In this document: positions 43,125 to 51,969 of the stretch, in pieces
How positions within the stretch are numbered: position 1 is the first letter of the stretch
Layout: each line of letters opens with the position of its first letter
The notes under the pieces: generated by a model
Told to the model about the DNA's origin: nothing
Seen by the model: the letters and a program-made list of their open reading frames with translations, nothing else
Database searches by the model: none
From: Sphingomonas sp. SORGH_AS_0950
GTDB lineage: Bacteria; Pseudomonadota; Alphaproteobacteria; Sphingomonadales; Sphingomonadaceae
Assembly: GCF_030818415.1 (NCBI RefSeq)
Contig: NZ_JAUTAE010000001.1
Location: forward strand, 1,901,001-1,965,000
DNA length: 64,000 bases
Reading direction: 5' to 3'
Made by a program: the position numbers and the translations under genes

Positions 43125-44122
43125 GCCGCCCCCGCCGGGGTGGTCGCGCGGATCACCAGTTCGGTCGCCATGACCTGCGTGTCCGGGGTCAGTCCGCCCC
43201 CCTCCAGCGCGTCGATCAGCCGCGCCACCGCGCGCTCGCCCATCCCGGCCAGCGGCGCCCGGACGGTGGTCAGCCCCATATAGCGCGCCAGCGGCACGTC
43301 GTCGAAGCCGGTGACGGCGACCGCGCCCGGAACATCGATCCCGGCCCCGCGCAATGCGCCGAGCACGCCCAGCGCCATCATGTCGTTCGCCGCGACGATG
43401 CCGTCGCACGGCATGTCCCGCGCGAGCAGCGTCGCCGCCGCCGCCGTGCCCGAGGATTCATGGAAATCCCCCTCGATCACCACAGCTTCGACATCCGGGG
43501 CCAGGCGCGCCATCGCGGCCAGGAACCCGTCCCGCCGCTCGCTCGCATCGACATTGCCCGCCGGGCCCGAGACATGGACCAGCCTGCGCCGCCCCAGCCC
43601 GACCAGATGCGCGACGCTCGCCGCGATCCCGGCGGCATTGTCGACCCGCAGGGCGGCACGGCCCAGGCCGCGATGGGCGTTGACCAGCACCGCGGGCACT
43701 TCGGGGGGCAGCGCCTCCGCCAGCGCCTGTGCGTCGAGCTGCGGCGCCATGACGATCAGCCCGTCGACCCGCCCGCGCATCGCCCGCACCGCCAGCGCCG
43801 CGCGCTCCGCATCGGCGTGCATGTTGGACAGGAGCAGGTGATAGCCGCGCGCCGTCACCTCGCGGTCCATGCCGCGCACGATCTCGGAAAAGAACTCGCC
43901 GTGGAGGTCGGGCAGGACGACGCCGATCGCATGGCTGCGCGACAGCGACAGGCTGCGCGCGCCCGCATGGGGGACATAGCCCAGCGCCTTGGCGGCGGCG
44001 AGGACGCGCTCGCGGGTGTCCGGATGGACGCTGCTATGCCCGTTCATCGCCCGCGATACCGAGGCGACCGAAACCGAAGCCTCGCGCGCGACATCGCGGA
44101 TCGTGGCCGATGACTGCCTCAC
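43121..44122 (-). CDS. LacI-family transcriptional regulator
   Basis: 333 residues from GTG 44120-44122, preceded by GGGGGAGGGG. Helix-turn-helix ATIRDVAREASVSVASVSRAMNG at about 7-29 and a periplasmic-binding-protein-like sensor domain follow. Longer frames upstream would run across the operator at 44200 and are not favoured. It overlaps the halogenase ATG by four bases, and its likely targets are the three GTAACCGGTTAC sites. The inducer is presumably a sugar released by the GH3/GH43 enzymes. Confidence 0.88.
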   Translation of the reverse strand: MRQSSATIRDVAREASVSVASVSRAMNGHSSVHPDTRERVLAAAKALGYVPHAGARSLSLSRSHAIGVVLPDLHGEFFSEIVRGMDREVTARGYHLLLSNMHADAERAALAVRAMRGRVDGLIVMAPQLDAQALAEALPPEVPAVLVNAHRGLGRAALRVDNAAGIAASVAHLVGLGRRRLVHVSGPAGNVDASERRDGFLAAMARLAPDVEAVVIEGDFHESSGTAAAATLLARDMPCDGIVAANDMMALGVLGALRGAGIDVPGAVAVTGFDDVPLARYMGLTTVRAPLAGMGERAVARLIDALEGGGLTPDTQVMATELVIRATTPAGAA

Positions 44123-44199
44123 ACCCCTCCCCCATTCCCGGCGCAGGTCCGGCTCGCTCCATCCCTCACATCGTATCTTGTGCGACGTGTCCAGCCTGT

Positions 44200-44211
44200 G
44201 TAACCGGTTAC
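44200..44211. promoter_or_regulatory. LacI operator palindrome 3 (lacI/GH3 spacer)
   Basis: A third exact GTAACCGGTTAC, 88 bases upstream of the GH3 ATG and 78 bases upstream of the LacI gene start. It can control both divergent promoters, making the regulator autoregulated. Confidence 0.85.
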
Positions 44212-44298
44212 AAAAGAGCGTCAATGCGAAAGTCGACAGGCGCATGCCGAAGCCCGAAGGGCCACGAGCATCCGCCATATCCTAGGGGAGAATCGCCA

Positions 44299-46587
44299 AT
44301 GTCCGACACCAGAATCTCGCGGCGTGCAGCGCTGCTCGGCGCAGGCGCGGTGGCGGCCTGGGCGGCCAGCCCCGCGCGCGCGCTGCTCGCGCAAGGCGAC
44401 GGCGTCGCGCTGCCCGCCTCGGTCGAGGCGATCCTGGCGCGCATGACGCTGGAGGAAAAGGCGGGGCAGCTCCAGCTGAACGCGGCGGCCTGGGGCGGCG
44501 GCGTCGCCACCGCGCTCAACCCGCCGTCGAACGGCCCCAGCTTCGAGGGGCAGCTGGCCGATGCGGTCGCGGGTAAGCTGACCGGCGTGTTCAACGGCAA
44601 TGGCGCGGAAATGGCGCGGCGGATGCAGGGCGCGGTGATGCGCAATTCGCGGCTGAAGATTCCGCTGATCTTCGCCGCCGACGTGATCCATGGCCACCGC
44701 ACCATCTTTCCGGTGCCCGTCGCCGAGGCGGCCAGCTTCGAGCCCGACCTGGCGATGCGGACCGCGCGGATGGCCGCGTTCGAGGCGGCGGCGGCAGGCA
44801 TCGACTGGACCTTCTTCCCGATGGTCGACATCGCGCGCGACCAGCGCTGGGGCCGCACCATGGAGGGCGCGGGCGAGGACGTGCTGCTCGGCAACCTGTT
44901 CGCCGCCGCGCGCGTGAAGGGCTTCCAGGGCAAGAGCCTGTCCGCCGACGATGCGGTCATGGCCTGCATCAAGCATTTCGCGGCTTACGGCGCGGGCGAG
45001 AGCGGGCTCGACTATAACATCGTCGACCTGTCCGAACGCACGCTGCGCGAGGTCTATCTGCCGCCTTACAAGGCCGGGTTCGACGCAGGCGCGATGAGCG
45101 GCATGGCCTCGTTCAACGAGATCGACGGCATCCCCTCGACCGGCAATCCCTGGCTGATGAAGCAGGTGCTGCGCGACGAGTGGAAATTCCCCGGCATCAT
45201 CGTGTCCGACTATACCGGCGACGAGGAGATGATCGCGGCGGGCTTTGCCAAGGACGGCAAGGACGCCGCGCGCCTCGCCTTCCTGGCGGGGGTCGACATG
45301 AGCATGCAGTCCAACCTCTATGCGCTGTACCTGCCCGAGCTGGTGCGCGAGGGCGCGGTGCCGCAGGAGGTGCTCGACCGCTCGGTCCGCCGCGTGCTGG
45401 CGGTCAAGCAGATGCTGGGGCTGTTCGACGATCCCTTCCGCCGGATCGACCGCAAGCGCGAAACCGCGCGGTCGCGCACCAAGGCGGCCCTGGCCCTGTC
45501 GCGCGAGGCGGCGCAGAAGGCGATGGTGCTGCTGAAGAACGACGGCGACCTGCTGCCGCTCGACCCCAATCGCCGGATCGCGCTGATCGGTCCCTTTGCC
45601 AGCGGCCAGCACGACCTGAACGGGCCATGGGTCGTTTACGGCGACAACAACCAGGCGATCGACCTGGTGACCGGCCTGCGCGATGCGGGCGCCAAGAACG
45701 TGACGGTGACGCACGGCTCGGGCGTCGAGCAGGCGCTGCCCGGCGGGATCGAGGCGGCGGTCGCGGCGGCGCAAGCGGCGGACGTGGTCGTGCTGGCGAT
45801 CGGCGAGAGCGAGGTCATGTCGGGCGAGGCGCAGTCGCGCACCTCGATCACCGTGCCCGCGCCGCAGATGGCATTGGCGGAGGCGGTAGCCCAGGCGGTG
45901 AAACCGTCCGGCAAGCCCATCGTCGTCCTGCTCAAGAACGGGCGCGGCCTTGCGCTGGAGGGCGCGGTGAAGGACGCGCCCGCGATCCTCGTCACCTGGT
46001 TCCTCGGCTCCGAGACCGGCCATGCCATTGCCGACATCCTGTTCGGCAAGGTGGGGCCATCGGGCCGCCTGCCGCTCAGCTTTCCGCACGAAAGCGGGCA
46101 GGAACCCTATTATTACGCGCACAAGGCGACGGGCCGTCCCGCGCCGGAGGGGCCGCGCGTCCCCTACAAGACCCAGTGGCGCACCGCGCCCAACGCGGCG
46201 CTCTATCCGTTCGGCCATGGCCTGACCTATGGCAAGGTCTCCTACGGCGCGGCGCAGGTGCCCGCCAGCCTGCCCTGGGACGGCCGGATCACGGTGTCCG
46301 CTACCGTCACCAATGGCGGCACCCGCCCCTGCGAGGAGGTGGTCCAGCTCTATATCCGCGACCGCGTGGCCAGCATCACCCGGCCGGTGCGCGAGATGAA
46401 GGCGTTCCGCAAGGTCGCGCTGGCCCCCGGCCAGAGCGAGGTCGTGAGCTTCACGCTGACCCGTCCCCAGCTGGAGTTCCTGGGCCGGGACCTGCGCCCC
46501 ACGGTCGAGCCCGGCACCTTCGACGTGTGGATCGCCCCCTCCGCGCAGGACGAGGGCGCGCATGGGACCTTCGACCTGATCCGCTGA
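44299..46587 (+). CDS. GH3 beta-glucosidase with Tat-type signal
   Basis: 762 residues. N-terminus SRRAALLGAGAVAAWAASPARA looks like a twin-arginine signal. The (alpha/beta)8 domain carries the nucleophile Asp304 in IIVSDYTG, after conserved KHFAAYGAGESGLDYN and RDQRWGRTMEG. The C-terminal alpha/beta sandwich and fibronectin-III-like domain complete the BglX-type layout. It releases glucose or related residues from beta-linked oligosaccharides in the periplasm. ATG 44299 has GGGGAGAA upstream. Controlled by the LacI site at 44200. Confidence 0.93.
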   Translation: MSDTRISRRAALLGAGAVAAWAASPARALLAQGDGVALPASVEAILARMTLEEKAGQLQLNAAAWGGGVATALNPPSNGPSFEGQLADAVAGKLTGVFNGNGAEMARRMQGAVMRNSRLKIPLIFAADVIHGHRTIFPVPVAEAASFEPDLAMRTARMAAFEAAAAGIDWTFFPMVDIARDQRWGRTMEGAGEDVLLGNLFAAARVKGFQGKSLSADDAVMACIKHFAAYGAGESGLDYNIVDLSERTLREVYLPPYKAGFDAGAMSGMASFNEIDGIPSTGNPWLMKQVLRDEWKFPGIIVSDYTGDEEMIAAGFAKDGKDAARLAFLAGVDMSMQSNLYALYLPELVREGAVPQEVLDRSVRRVLAVKQMLGLFDDPFRRIDRKRETARSRTKAALALSREAAQKAMVLLKNDGDLLPLDPNRRIALIGPFASGQHDLNGPWVVYGDNNQAIDLVTGLRDAGAKNVTVTHGSGVEQALPGGIEAAVAAAQAADVVVLAIGESEVMSGEAQSRTSITVPAPQMALAEAVAQAVKPSGKPIVVLLKNGRGLALEGAVKDAPAILVTWFLGSETGHAIADILFGKVGPSGRLPLSFPHESGQEPYYYAHKATGRPAPEGPRVPYKTQWRTAPNAALYPFGHGLTYGKVSYGAAQVPASLPWDGRITVSATVTNGGTRPCEEVVQLYIRDRVASITRPVREMKAFRKVALAPGQSEVVSFTLTRPQLEFLGRDLRPTVEPGTFDVWIAPSAQDEGAHGTFDLIR

Positions 46588-46717
46588 CCGGCACGGCGGG
46601 GCATGATGCGGGGCAGGACGTCGCCCCGCCGCCTGCCCCGCCCGCCAGCAACATTTTGTTACTTTCGGCGACGGGCGGCGTTTGAAGAGCATCCCTTTTG
46701 TCAGGTGCCCCCGATCG

Positions 46718-47905
46718 ATGCCCCTTCCCGCCGAACGCTACGCCATCCTCGACCATCGCCGCACGCTGAAAATGGCGCGTTCCGCCCATGCCTATGTGCG
46801 GGGCAACACCGCGAAATTCTATGAATGGCTGGCGGCGTCGCCGGTCGCGGCGCGGGTGCCGCAGGGGCCCGCCATCTGGATTTGCGGCGACTGTCATCTC
46901 GGCAATCTGGGGCCGCTGGCGAACGGCGCGGGACAGGTGGAGATCCAGATTCGCGATCTCGACCAGGCGGTGATCGGCAATCCGGCGCACGACCTGATCC
47001 GGCTGGGGCTGTCGCTCGCCACGGCGGCGCGGGGATCGGACCTGCCCGGCGTCGTGACGATGCGGATGCTGGAGGAGATGGTCGACGGCTATGCCGCCGC
47101 GATCCGCGACCCCGGCGGCGATCCCGGCGACGAATCGGATGTCGTGCGCAGCGTCGAGCGCGCCGCGCTGGGCCGCCGCTGGCGCCACCTCGCCAGGGAG
47201 CGGCTGGACGCGGTCGAGCCGCGCATCCCGCTGGGCAAGAAATTCTGGGAACTCGCGCCCGAGGAACGCGACGCGCTGGAGCATCTGTTCGAGGACGAAC
47301 GCGTCGCCGCGCTGGTGCTGGCGCTGAAGGGCAAGTCGAAGGAGCGCGAGGTGCGGCTGGTCGATGCCGCCTATTGGATGAAGGGGTGCAGCTCGCTGGG
47401 GCTGCTGCGCTATGCTGCGATCGTCGGGCTGAAGGGCGGCAAGGGCCAATGGACCTATGCGCTGGTCGACCTGAAGGAAGCGACCGATCCGCTCGCCCCC
47501 GCCGCCGCCGCCCGCGCGAAGATGCCGCGCGACAATGCCGAACGAGTCGCCGCCGCCGCCCGCGCGCTGTCACCCCATCTGGGGCAGCGGATGATGCCGG
47601 TGCGGATGCTCGACCGTTCGTTGTTCATCCGCGAGCTGACGCCGCAGGACCTGAAGCTGGAGGTCGACCAGTTCAGCCAAGGCGAGGCGGTGCGCGCCGC
47701 CCGCCACCTCGCCTTCGTCGTGGGCAAGGCGCATGGCCGACAGCTGGACGATCGGGCCAGGGCCGACTGGCTGGCGATGCTGGACGCCGACCGGGGCGGC
47801 GCCGTCGACACGCCCTCCTGGTTGTGGGAGAGCGTCGTGTCGCTCGCGGAGCGGCACGAGGCGGGCTATCTGGACCATTGCCGCCACTATGCGCTTGCCG
47901 CCTGA
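46718..47905 (+). CDS. DUF2252 family protein
   Basis: 395 residues from ATG 46718 (an in-frame TTG at 46682 would add 12 residues). KMARSAHAYVRGNTAKFYEW, then WICGDCHLGNLGP and IRDLDQAVIGNPAHDLIRLGLSL are the DUF2252 signature; this resembles the catalytic loop (HxxN) and DxD of aminoglycoside-phosphotransferase-like kinases. The substrate of the family is unknown. It has no operon partner. Confidence 0.85.
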   Translation: MPLPAERYAILDHRRTLKMARSAHAYVRGNTAKFYEWLAASPVAARVPQGPAIWICGDCHLGNLGPLANGAGQVEIQIRDLDQAVIGNPAHDLIRLGLSLATAARGSDLPGVVTMRMLEEMVDGYAAAIRDPGGDPGDESDVVRSVERAALGRRWRHLARERLDAVEPRIPLGKKFWELAPEERDALEHLFEDERVAALVLALKGKSKEREVRLVDAAYWMKGCSSLGLLRYAAIVGLKGGKGQWTYALVDLKEATDPLAPAAAARAKMPRDNAERVAAAARALSPHLGQRMMPVRMLDRSLFIRELTPQDLKLEVDQFSQGEAVRAARHLAFVVGKAHGRQLDDRARADWLAMLDADRGGAVDTPSWLWESVVSLAERHEAGYLDHCRHYALAA

Positions 47906-47910
47906 ACGAC

Positions 47911-47945
47911 GGCGGACGGAGCCGGTAGGGCCGGTGCCGTCCGCC
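47911..47945. terminator. Hairpin between convergent DUF2252 and DUF2076 genes
   Basis: GGCGGACGG, 17-base loop, CCGTCCGCC. A nine-pair GC stem without a U-tract, placed between two convergent genes. The loop holds a smaller inner palindrome (CCGG...CCGG). Confidence 0.5.
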
Positions 47946-47956
47946 GGGGCGCAGCG

Positions 47957-48559
47957 TCAGTAATCGTCCGACGGGTCGAAATCGCCGCTATTGTCCATTC
48001 CGCCATCGTCGAAGCGGCGGTCGTCATCATCCCCGTAATTGTTGATGGTGATATTCTCGGGCCGCTCCATGAAGCCCTGACCGCCACCGCCGCCGAACAG
48101 GCCGCCGCCGCCCTGATGGCCGAACATGTCCGACAGGCCGGAAAACAGCATTTGGCCGCCGACCACCCCGGCCGCCGTCGTGCCCGCGCTGCGCAGGAAG
48201 CTGCCCAGCCCGCCGCCGCCGGAAAAGACGCCCGGCCGCGCCTCGGGCGGGGGCGGCGCATAGCTGTCCTGCGGCCGCGCGCCCCAGGGGCCGCCCGCGC
48301 CCTGCGGCAGGAAGCCGCTGCCGGACGGGGCCGGGGCGTATTGCGGCTGCTGGCGTTCCAGCTCGGCGATGCGCTGTTGCGCGGCGTGGAGCGACTGGTC
48401 GGCGACGATCGCATGCTGGACCAGCAGATAGGCCGCATCCGGATTGGACGACAGCGTGCGGGCGATCATCGCCTCGGCCTCGCCATCCTTGGCGCTGGTC
48501 CGTGCGGCGGCCAGCTCATCGAGGAAACGGGTGAGAAGGGTGCGTTCTTCGGCGTTCAT
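47957..48559 (-). CDS. DUF2076 domain protein
   Basis: 200 residues: MNAEERTLLTRFLDELA and NPDAAYLLVQHAIVADQSLHAAQQRIAELE are the DUF2076 N-terminus, with a coiled-coil segment at about 60-80. A Pro/Gly-rich linker, a short hydrophobic stretch and a low-complexity Gly-rich, then Asp-rich tail follow. The family has been called periplasmic ligand-binding sensor-like, but function is not known. ATG 48557-48559 is the only reasonable start. Confidence 0.82.
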   Translation of the reverse strand: MNAEERTLLTRFLDELAAARTSAKDGEAEAMIARTLSSNPDAAYLLVQHAIVADQSLHAAQQRIAELERQQPQYAPAPSGSGFLPQGAGGPWGARPQDSYAPPPPEARPGVFSGGGGLGSFLRSAGTTAAGVVGGQMLFSGLSDMFGHQGGGGLFGGGGGQGFMERPENITINNYGDDDDRRFDDGGMDNSGDFDPSDDY

Positions 48560-48738
48560 CGGGGCACTCCAGTGATGCGACCGGAACATCGGCCGGGCGT
48601 CGGTGGAATCAAGATCGCCGGCGATGGATGACCGATAATTCACCGCGCCGGAACGCGGCGTCCACGATTCGGTTGATCCGGCATCGACGCGGTCGGCGTG
48701 CCCCGGACGGGTCCGCCGCCGCGCCTCGAGGGGAGACG

Positions 48739-49227
48739 ATGATGACCGACCTGCCGAGCCGCGTTCCGCTGGACAATGACGGCACCGATGCCGACCGCCC
48801 CCCGGTCCTGCCCTTCCTGAACATGTGGACCGCCATCGACGGCACCAGCCGCATCGACCTGTCGCGGATGACCGGGTTCGGGATGAAGAGCGTCGGGGGC
48901 AAGGCATCGCCGCAATGGATGCGCCCCTTTCCCGGCGAGGTCGCCGCGATCAACTTCGCCATATTGCCGGTCGGCTGGACCGGCGACTGGCACGAAAGCC
49001 CCAGCCCGCAATGGGTCATCCCGCTGCGCGGCCGCTGGTTCATCGAGACGATGGACGGCAACCGGGTCAAGATGGGGCCGGGCGACATCCATTTCGGCCA
49101 GGATCAGGACACCACCGATGGCAAGGGCCACCGCTCCGGCCAGATCGGCGACGAGCCCTGTTTCCAGATCATGATCCAGTTCGCGACCTCGCCCGCCGCG
49201 CAGACGCGCGATCCATTCGGCGCATGA
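48739..49227 (+). CDS. Cupin-fold protein
   Basis: 162 residues. The core WHESPSPQWVIPLRGRWFIETMDGNRVKMGPGDIHFGQDQD fits a single cupin domain, though the usual metal His residues are only partly present. ATG 48739 follows GGGGAGAC. The stop overlaps the next gene start by four bases, so it is co-transcribed with the gluconolactonase-like protein. The substrate is unknown; sugar-lactone or sugar-acid binding is a guess from context. Confidence 0.72.
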   Translation: MMTDLPSRVPLDNDGTDADRPPVLPFLNMWTAIDGTSRIDLSRMTGFGMKSVGGKASPQWMRPFPGEVAAINFAILPVGWTGDWHESPSPQWVIPLRGRWFIETMDGNRVKMGPGDIHFGQDQDTTDGKGHRSGQIGDEPCFQIMIQFATSPAAQTRDPFGA

Positions 49228-50159
49228 CGGGCGATCCTCCCCCCTTGCTGACACCCGCGCGCCTGCGTCCGCCGGGACCGCCCGAGCCGACCGAGGCCGA
49301 CCCGATCCGCATCCACCATGCCGCCGCGCGGGACGTGCTGGCCAAGGCGCGGCTCTTCACGCTCTACGATCAGGCGAGCTGGAGCGAGGGGCCGGTCTGG
49401 TGGCCGCGCGCGCGGACGCTGGTGTGGAGCGACATTGTCGGCCGCCGGGTGCTCGGCTGGCGCGAGGATGGCGCGGTCGACGTGCTGCTCGACGCCACGC
49501 CCTTCATCAACGGCAATGCGGTCACCGCGGACGACGGCCTCGTCCATTGCGAGCATGGCCGCCGCGCGATCAGCCGCTCGGACGGCACCGGCATCCCGAC
49601 GCCGGTCGCCACCCAGGCGCAGGGCCAGCGGCTCAATGCGCCCAATGATCTGGCCGTCGCCGATGACGGTTCGATCTGGTTCAGCGACCCGACTTTCGGG
49701 CTGGAAAACCCCAGGCAAGGCGTACCCGGCCGGTCCGAGAGCGGGCGCACCGCGATCTGCCGGATCGGCGCGGACGGGACGGCGGTGCGCGTCATCGACA
49801 TGGCGCAACCCAATGGCCTGGCCTTCTCGCCCGACGGCCGGACCTTCTATGCCTCGCAGACCCCCGAACATGGCGAGGGCGAGGTCGCGATCTTCGCATT
49901 CGACCGGCATGGCGATACCCTGTCGAACCGCAGGCTCTTCGCCCGCGTGCCGCAGGGCGTTCCCGATGGCTTCACCGTCGACCGGCGCGGCTGGCTGTGG
50001 AGCAGTTCGGAGATCGGTGTCGAGCTGTTCGATGCCCAAGCCCGGCACCTGGCGACCGTCCCCACGCCGCACCTGTGCAGCAACTGCGCCTTCGACACCG
50101 ACGAGCGGCGGCTGTTCGTGACCGGCGGCGAAAGCCTGTGGATGCTGACGCTGGGGTAA
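49224..50159 (+). CDS. SMP-30/gluconolactonase-like hydrolase
   Basis: 311-residue six-bladed beta-propeller. Conserved points are SEGPVWWP (metal Glu near 56), the Asn in NAPNDLAVADDGSIWFSDP near 148, the catalytic-type DGFTVDRRGWLW near 250 and the Asn of NGLAFSPDG. Family members open sugar lactones. ATG 49224 overlaps the cupin stop. The 311-residue length is normal. Confidence 0.88.
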   Translation: MTGDPPPLLTPARLRPPGPPEPTEADPIRIHHAAARDVLAKARLFTLYDQASWSEGPVWWPRARTLVWSDIVGRRVLGWREDGAVDVLLDATPFINGNAVTADDGLVHCEHGRRAISRSDGTGIPTPVATQAQGQRLNAPNDLAVADDGSIWFSDPTFGLENPRQGVPGRSESGRTAICRIGADGTAVRVIDMAQPNGLAFSPDGRTFYASQTPEHGEGEVAIFAFDRHGDTLSNRRLFARVPQGVPDGFTVDRRGWLWSSSEIGVELFDAQARHLATVPTPHLCSNCAFDTDERRLFVTGGESLWMLTLG

Positions 50160-50174
50160 GCGCGCGCCGGGGCC

Positions 50175-50428
50175 GATCGCCATTCAGCCATGCCTTTTCG
50201 TCCCTCGCCCCTCGCAGAGGGGAGAGGGTTGCGCAGACTTGGCCTTTGCGAGAGCAAAGGCTTAGTCGGAGCTGGGTGAGGGGTTGGCGCTCGCGAAGCG
50301 AGCGCGCGAGCCTTTGGGCTCGCTCAACCCCTCACCCAAGCTGCGCTAGCCAGCAGGCTGGCAAGCTTCGCTAACCCTCTCCCCTGTCCAGGGGAGAGGG
50401 GAAGAAGACGCAATACTGAATGGCGATC
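50175..50428. repeat. 254-bp MITE-like palindrome with 13-bp terminal inverted repeats
   Basis: GATCGCCATTCAG at 50175-50187 is an exact inverted copy of CTGAATGGCGATC at 50416-50428. Inner arms pair again (about 50210-50230, AGAGGGGAGAGGGTT with AACCCTCTCCCCT near 50380), with a short central hairpin around CGCTCGCGAAGCGAGCG (about 50288-50304). It lies between the gluconolactonase-like gene and the convergent Rieske reductase. No coding potential is seen. Confidence 0.65.
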
Positions 50429-50432
50429 CGAC

Positions 50433-51938
50433 TTAATCGCGCTCCCAGCCATGTTCCTTTTCCAGCGCCAGAACGTCACGCCCGGCGGTCAGGACCGCCC
50501 GCTCGCGTCCCTCCTCGGCAAAGGACACCACGAAGTCTCGTCCGGCAACGTCACCGTCGATCACCCGGTCTTCGGTCGATGCGACATGGCCGACATAGCG
50601 CAGGCTCAGGTCGTAATGGCCCGACCAGAAAAACGGCACCTCGGTATATTCCGCTTCGCCCTCGCCCATCAGATGCCGGGCGAGCCATTGGCCCATGCGC
50701 TGTGCCACCACCCAATGCTCGACGCGGATCGGATGGCCGAGCCGGGGATCGGGCACGCTGGCGATGTCGCCGATCGCATGGATGGCCGGGTCGGACGTGC
50801 GCAGGGTAGCATCGACCTGCACCCCGCCCCCCGCTTCCCTGGTGGCGAGCGTCAGCCCGGCCGCCTCGGCCAGCTCGGTCCGGGGCGTGGCACCGATACC
50901 GGCGACCAGCAGATCGCCCTCGACCCGGCTGCCGTCATCGAGCGTCGCGGCATGCCCGTCCCAGCGCGCGACGCGGCGGTTGAGGTGGAAGGTCACGCCC
51001 TTGGACTGGTGGAGATCGCGGATCATCGCGCCGACTTCCGGCCCGGCGGTCTTTTCCAGCGGCAGGTCGGCGTCGGACACCACCGCCACTGCCAATCCCC
51101 GCCCGACCAGCGAGGCGGCGACTTCCAGCCCGACATAGCTCGATCCGATGACGATCGCGCGCGCCGCGCCTGCCAGCGCGGCGATCAGCCGGTCAGCATC
51201 GGCCAGGCCGCGCACGACATGCACATCGTCCCGGTTCGCGCCGTAGAAGTCGGGCGGAACGGCGGCCGATCCGGTCGCCAGGACCAGAATGTCATAGGCC
51301 ACACGCTCGCCGTCACCGAGTACGACCGCCCCGGCATCGCGGTCGATCCGCGTCACCGCCACCCCGGTCCGCACCGTCACCCCCTCGCCCAGCGGCGGGA
51401 GCGCGGTGTCGTCGCGCTCCGCCTTGCCCGCCAGATATTTTTTGGAACAGAAGGTGCGATCATAGGGCGCGTCCGGATCGTCCGAGAGGAGCGTCACCGT
51501 CGCATCCGCGCCGTGTCGCGCCAGCATCTCGGCACAGGCATGGCCCGCCCCGCCGCCACCGATGATGACGACCCGGCCGATCCTCCGCCCGGTCTTCGCC
51601 GGTACGGTCTCGGCCCGTGGCGCGGGCCCCTCGACCCGGACTTGCCCCTGCTCCTCGACCACCGTGAAGCGGTCGAGCGGGGCAAAGGCAGGCGCACCCA
51701 TCGCCTCGCCCGTCTCCACGTCGAAACGGGCATGATGCCAGGGACAGCGGAGCGTGCCATCGGCGACGATGCCGTCGGCGAGCGGCGCCTTCAAATGGGT
51801 GCAGGTGCCCGAGAGTGCGCAGACACGGCCCCGATGGCGGACCAGGACCACGTCCTGTCCGTCCACGACCCCGGCAAGGATCCGCCCTTCCTCCAGATCG
51901 GTGGAGGCGATGCCTTTCGCCAGATCACGATCCGCCAT
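50433..51938 (-). CDS. Rieske-FAD pyridine nucleotide-disulfide oxidoreductase (AIFL-like)
   Basis: 501 residues. N-terminal Rieske domain with Cys46-Thr-His48 and Cys65-Pro-Trp-His68 as 2Fe-2S ligands, then FAD-binding VVIIGGGGAGHACAEMLARHG near 123-143, NAD-binding AIVIGSSYVGLEVAASL and a C-terminal reductase domain. The arrangement matches apoptosis-inducing-factor-3-like ferredoxin/nitrite reductases. ATG 51936-51938 has GGTGAGG upstream. It lies 31 bases after dps on the same strand, hinting at an oxidative-stress or redox role. Confidence 0.9.
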   Translation of the reverse strand: MADRDLAKGIASTDLEEGRILAGVVDGQDVVLVRHRGRVCALSGTCTHLKAPLADGIVADGTLRCPWHHARFDVETGEAMGAPAFAPLDRFTVVEEQGQVRVEGPAPRAETVPAKTGRRIGRVVIIGGGGAGHACAEMLARHGADATVTLLSDDPDAPYDRTFCSKKYLAGKAERDDTALPPLGEGVTVRTGVAVTRIDRDAGAVVLGDGERVAYDILVLATGSAAVPPDFYGANRDDVHVVRGLADADRLIAALAGAARAIVIGSSYVGLEVAASLVGRGLAVAVVSDADLPLEKTAGPEVGAMIRDLHQSKGVTFHLNRRVARWDGHAATLDDGSRVEGDLLVAGIGATPRTELAEAAGLTLATREAGGGVQVDATLRTSDPAIHAIGDIASVPDPRLGHPIRVEHWVVAQRMGQWLARHLMGEGEAEYTEVPFFWSGHYDLSLRYVGHVASTEDRVIDGDVAGRDFVVSFAEEGRERAVLTAGRDVLALEKEHGWERD

Positions 51939-51969
51939 CGCCTCACCCTTTTCCCGTCGGTCGTCCGGA

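Noticed and set aside
41586..43409. Longer N-terminus for the halogenase gene
   Set aside because: The 95 extra residues overlap the LacI coding region in another frame and have no homology; ATG 43122-43124 gives the normal FAD-fold start.
44221..46692. 823-residue minus-strand frame opposite the GH3 gene
   Set aside because: Antisense mirror; the plus frame has all GH3 active-site motifs and a Tat-like signal.
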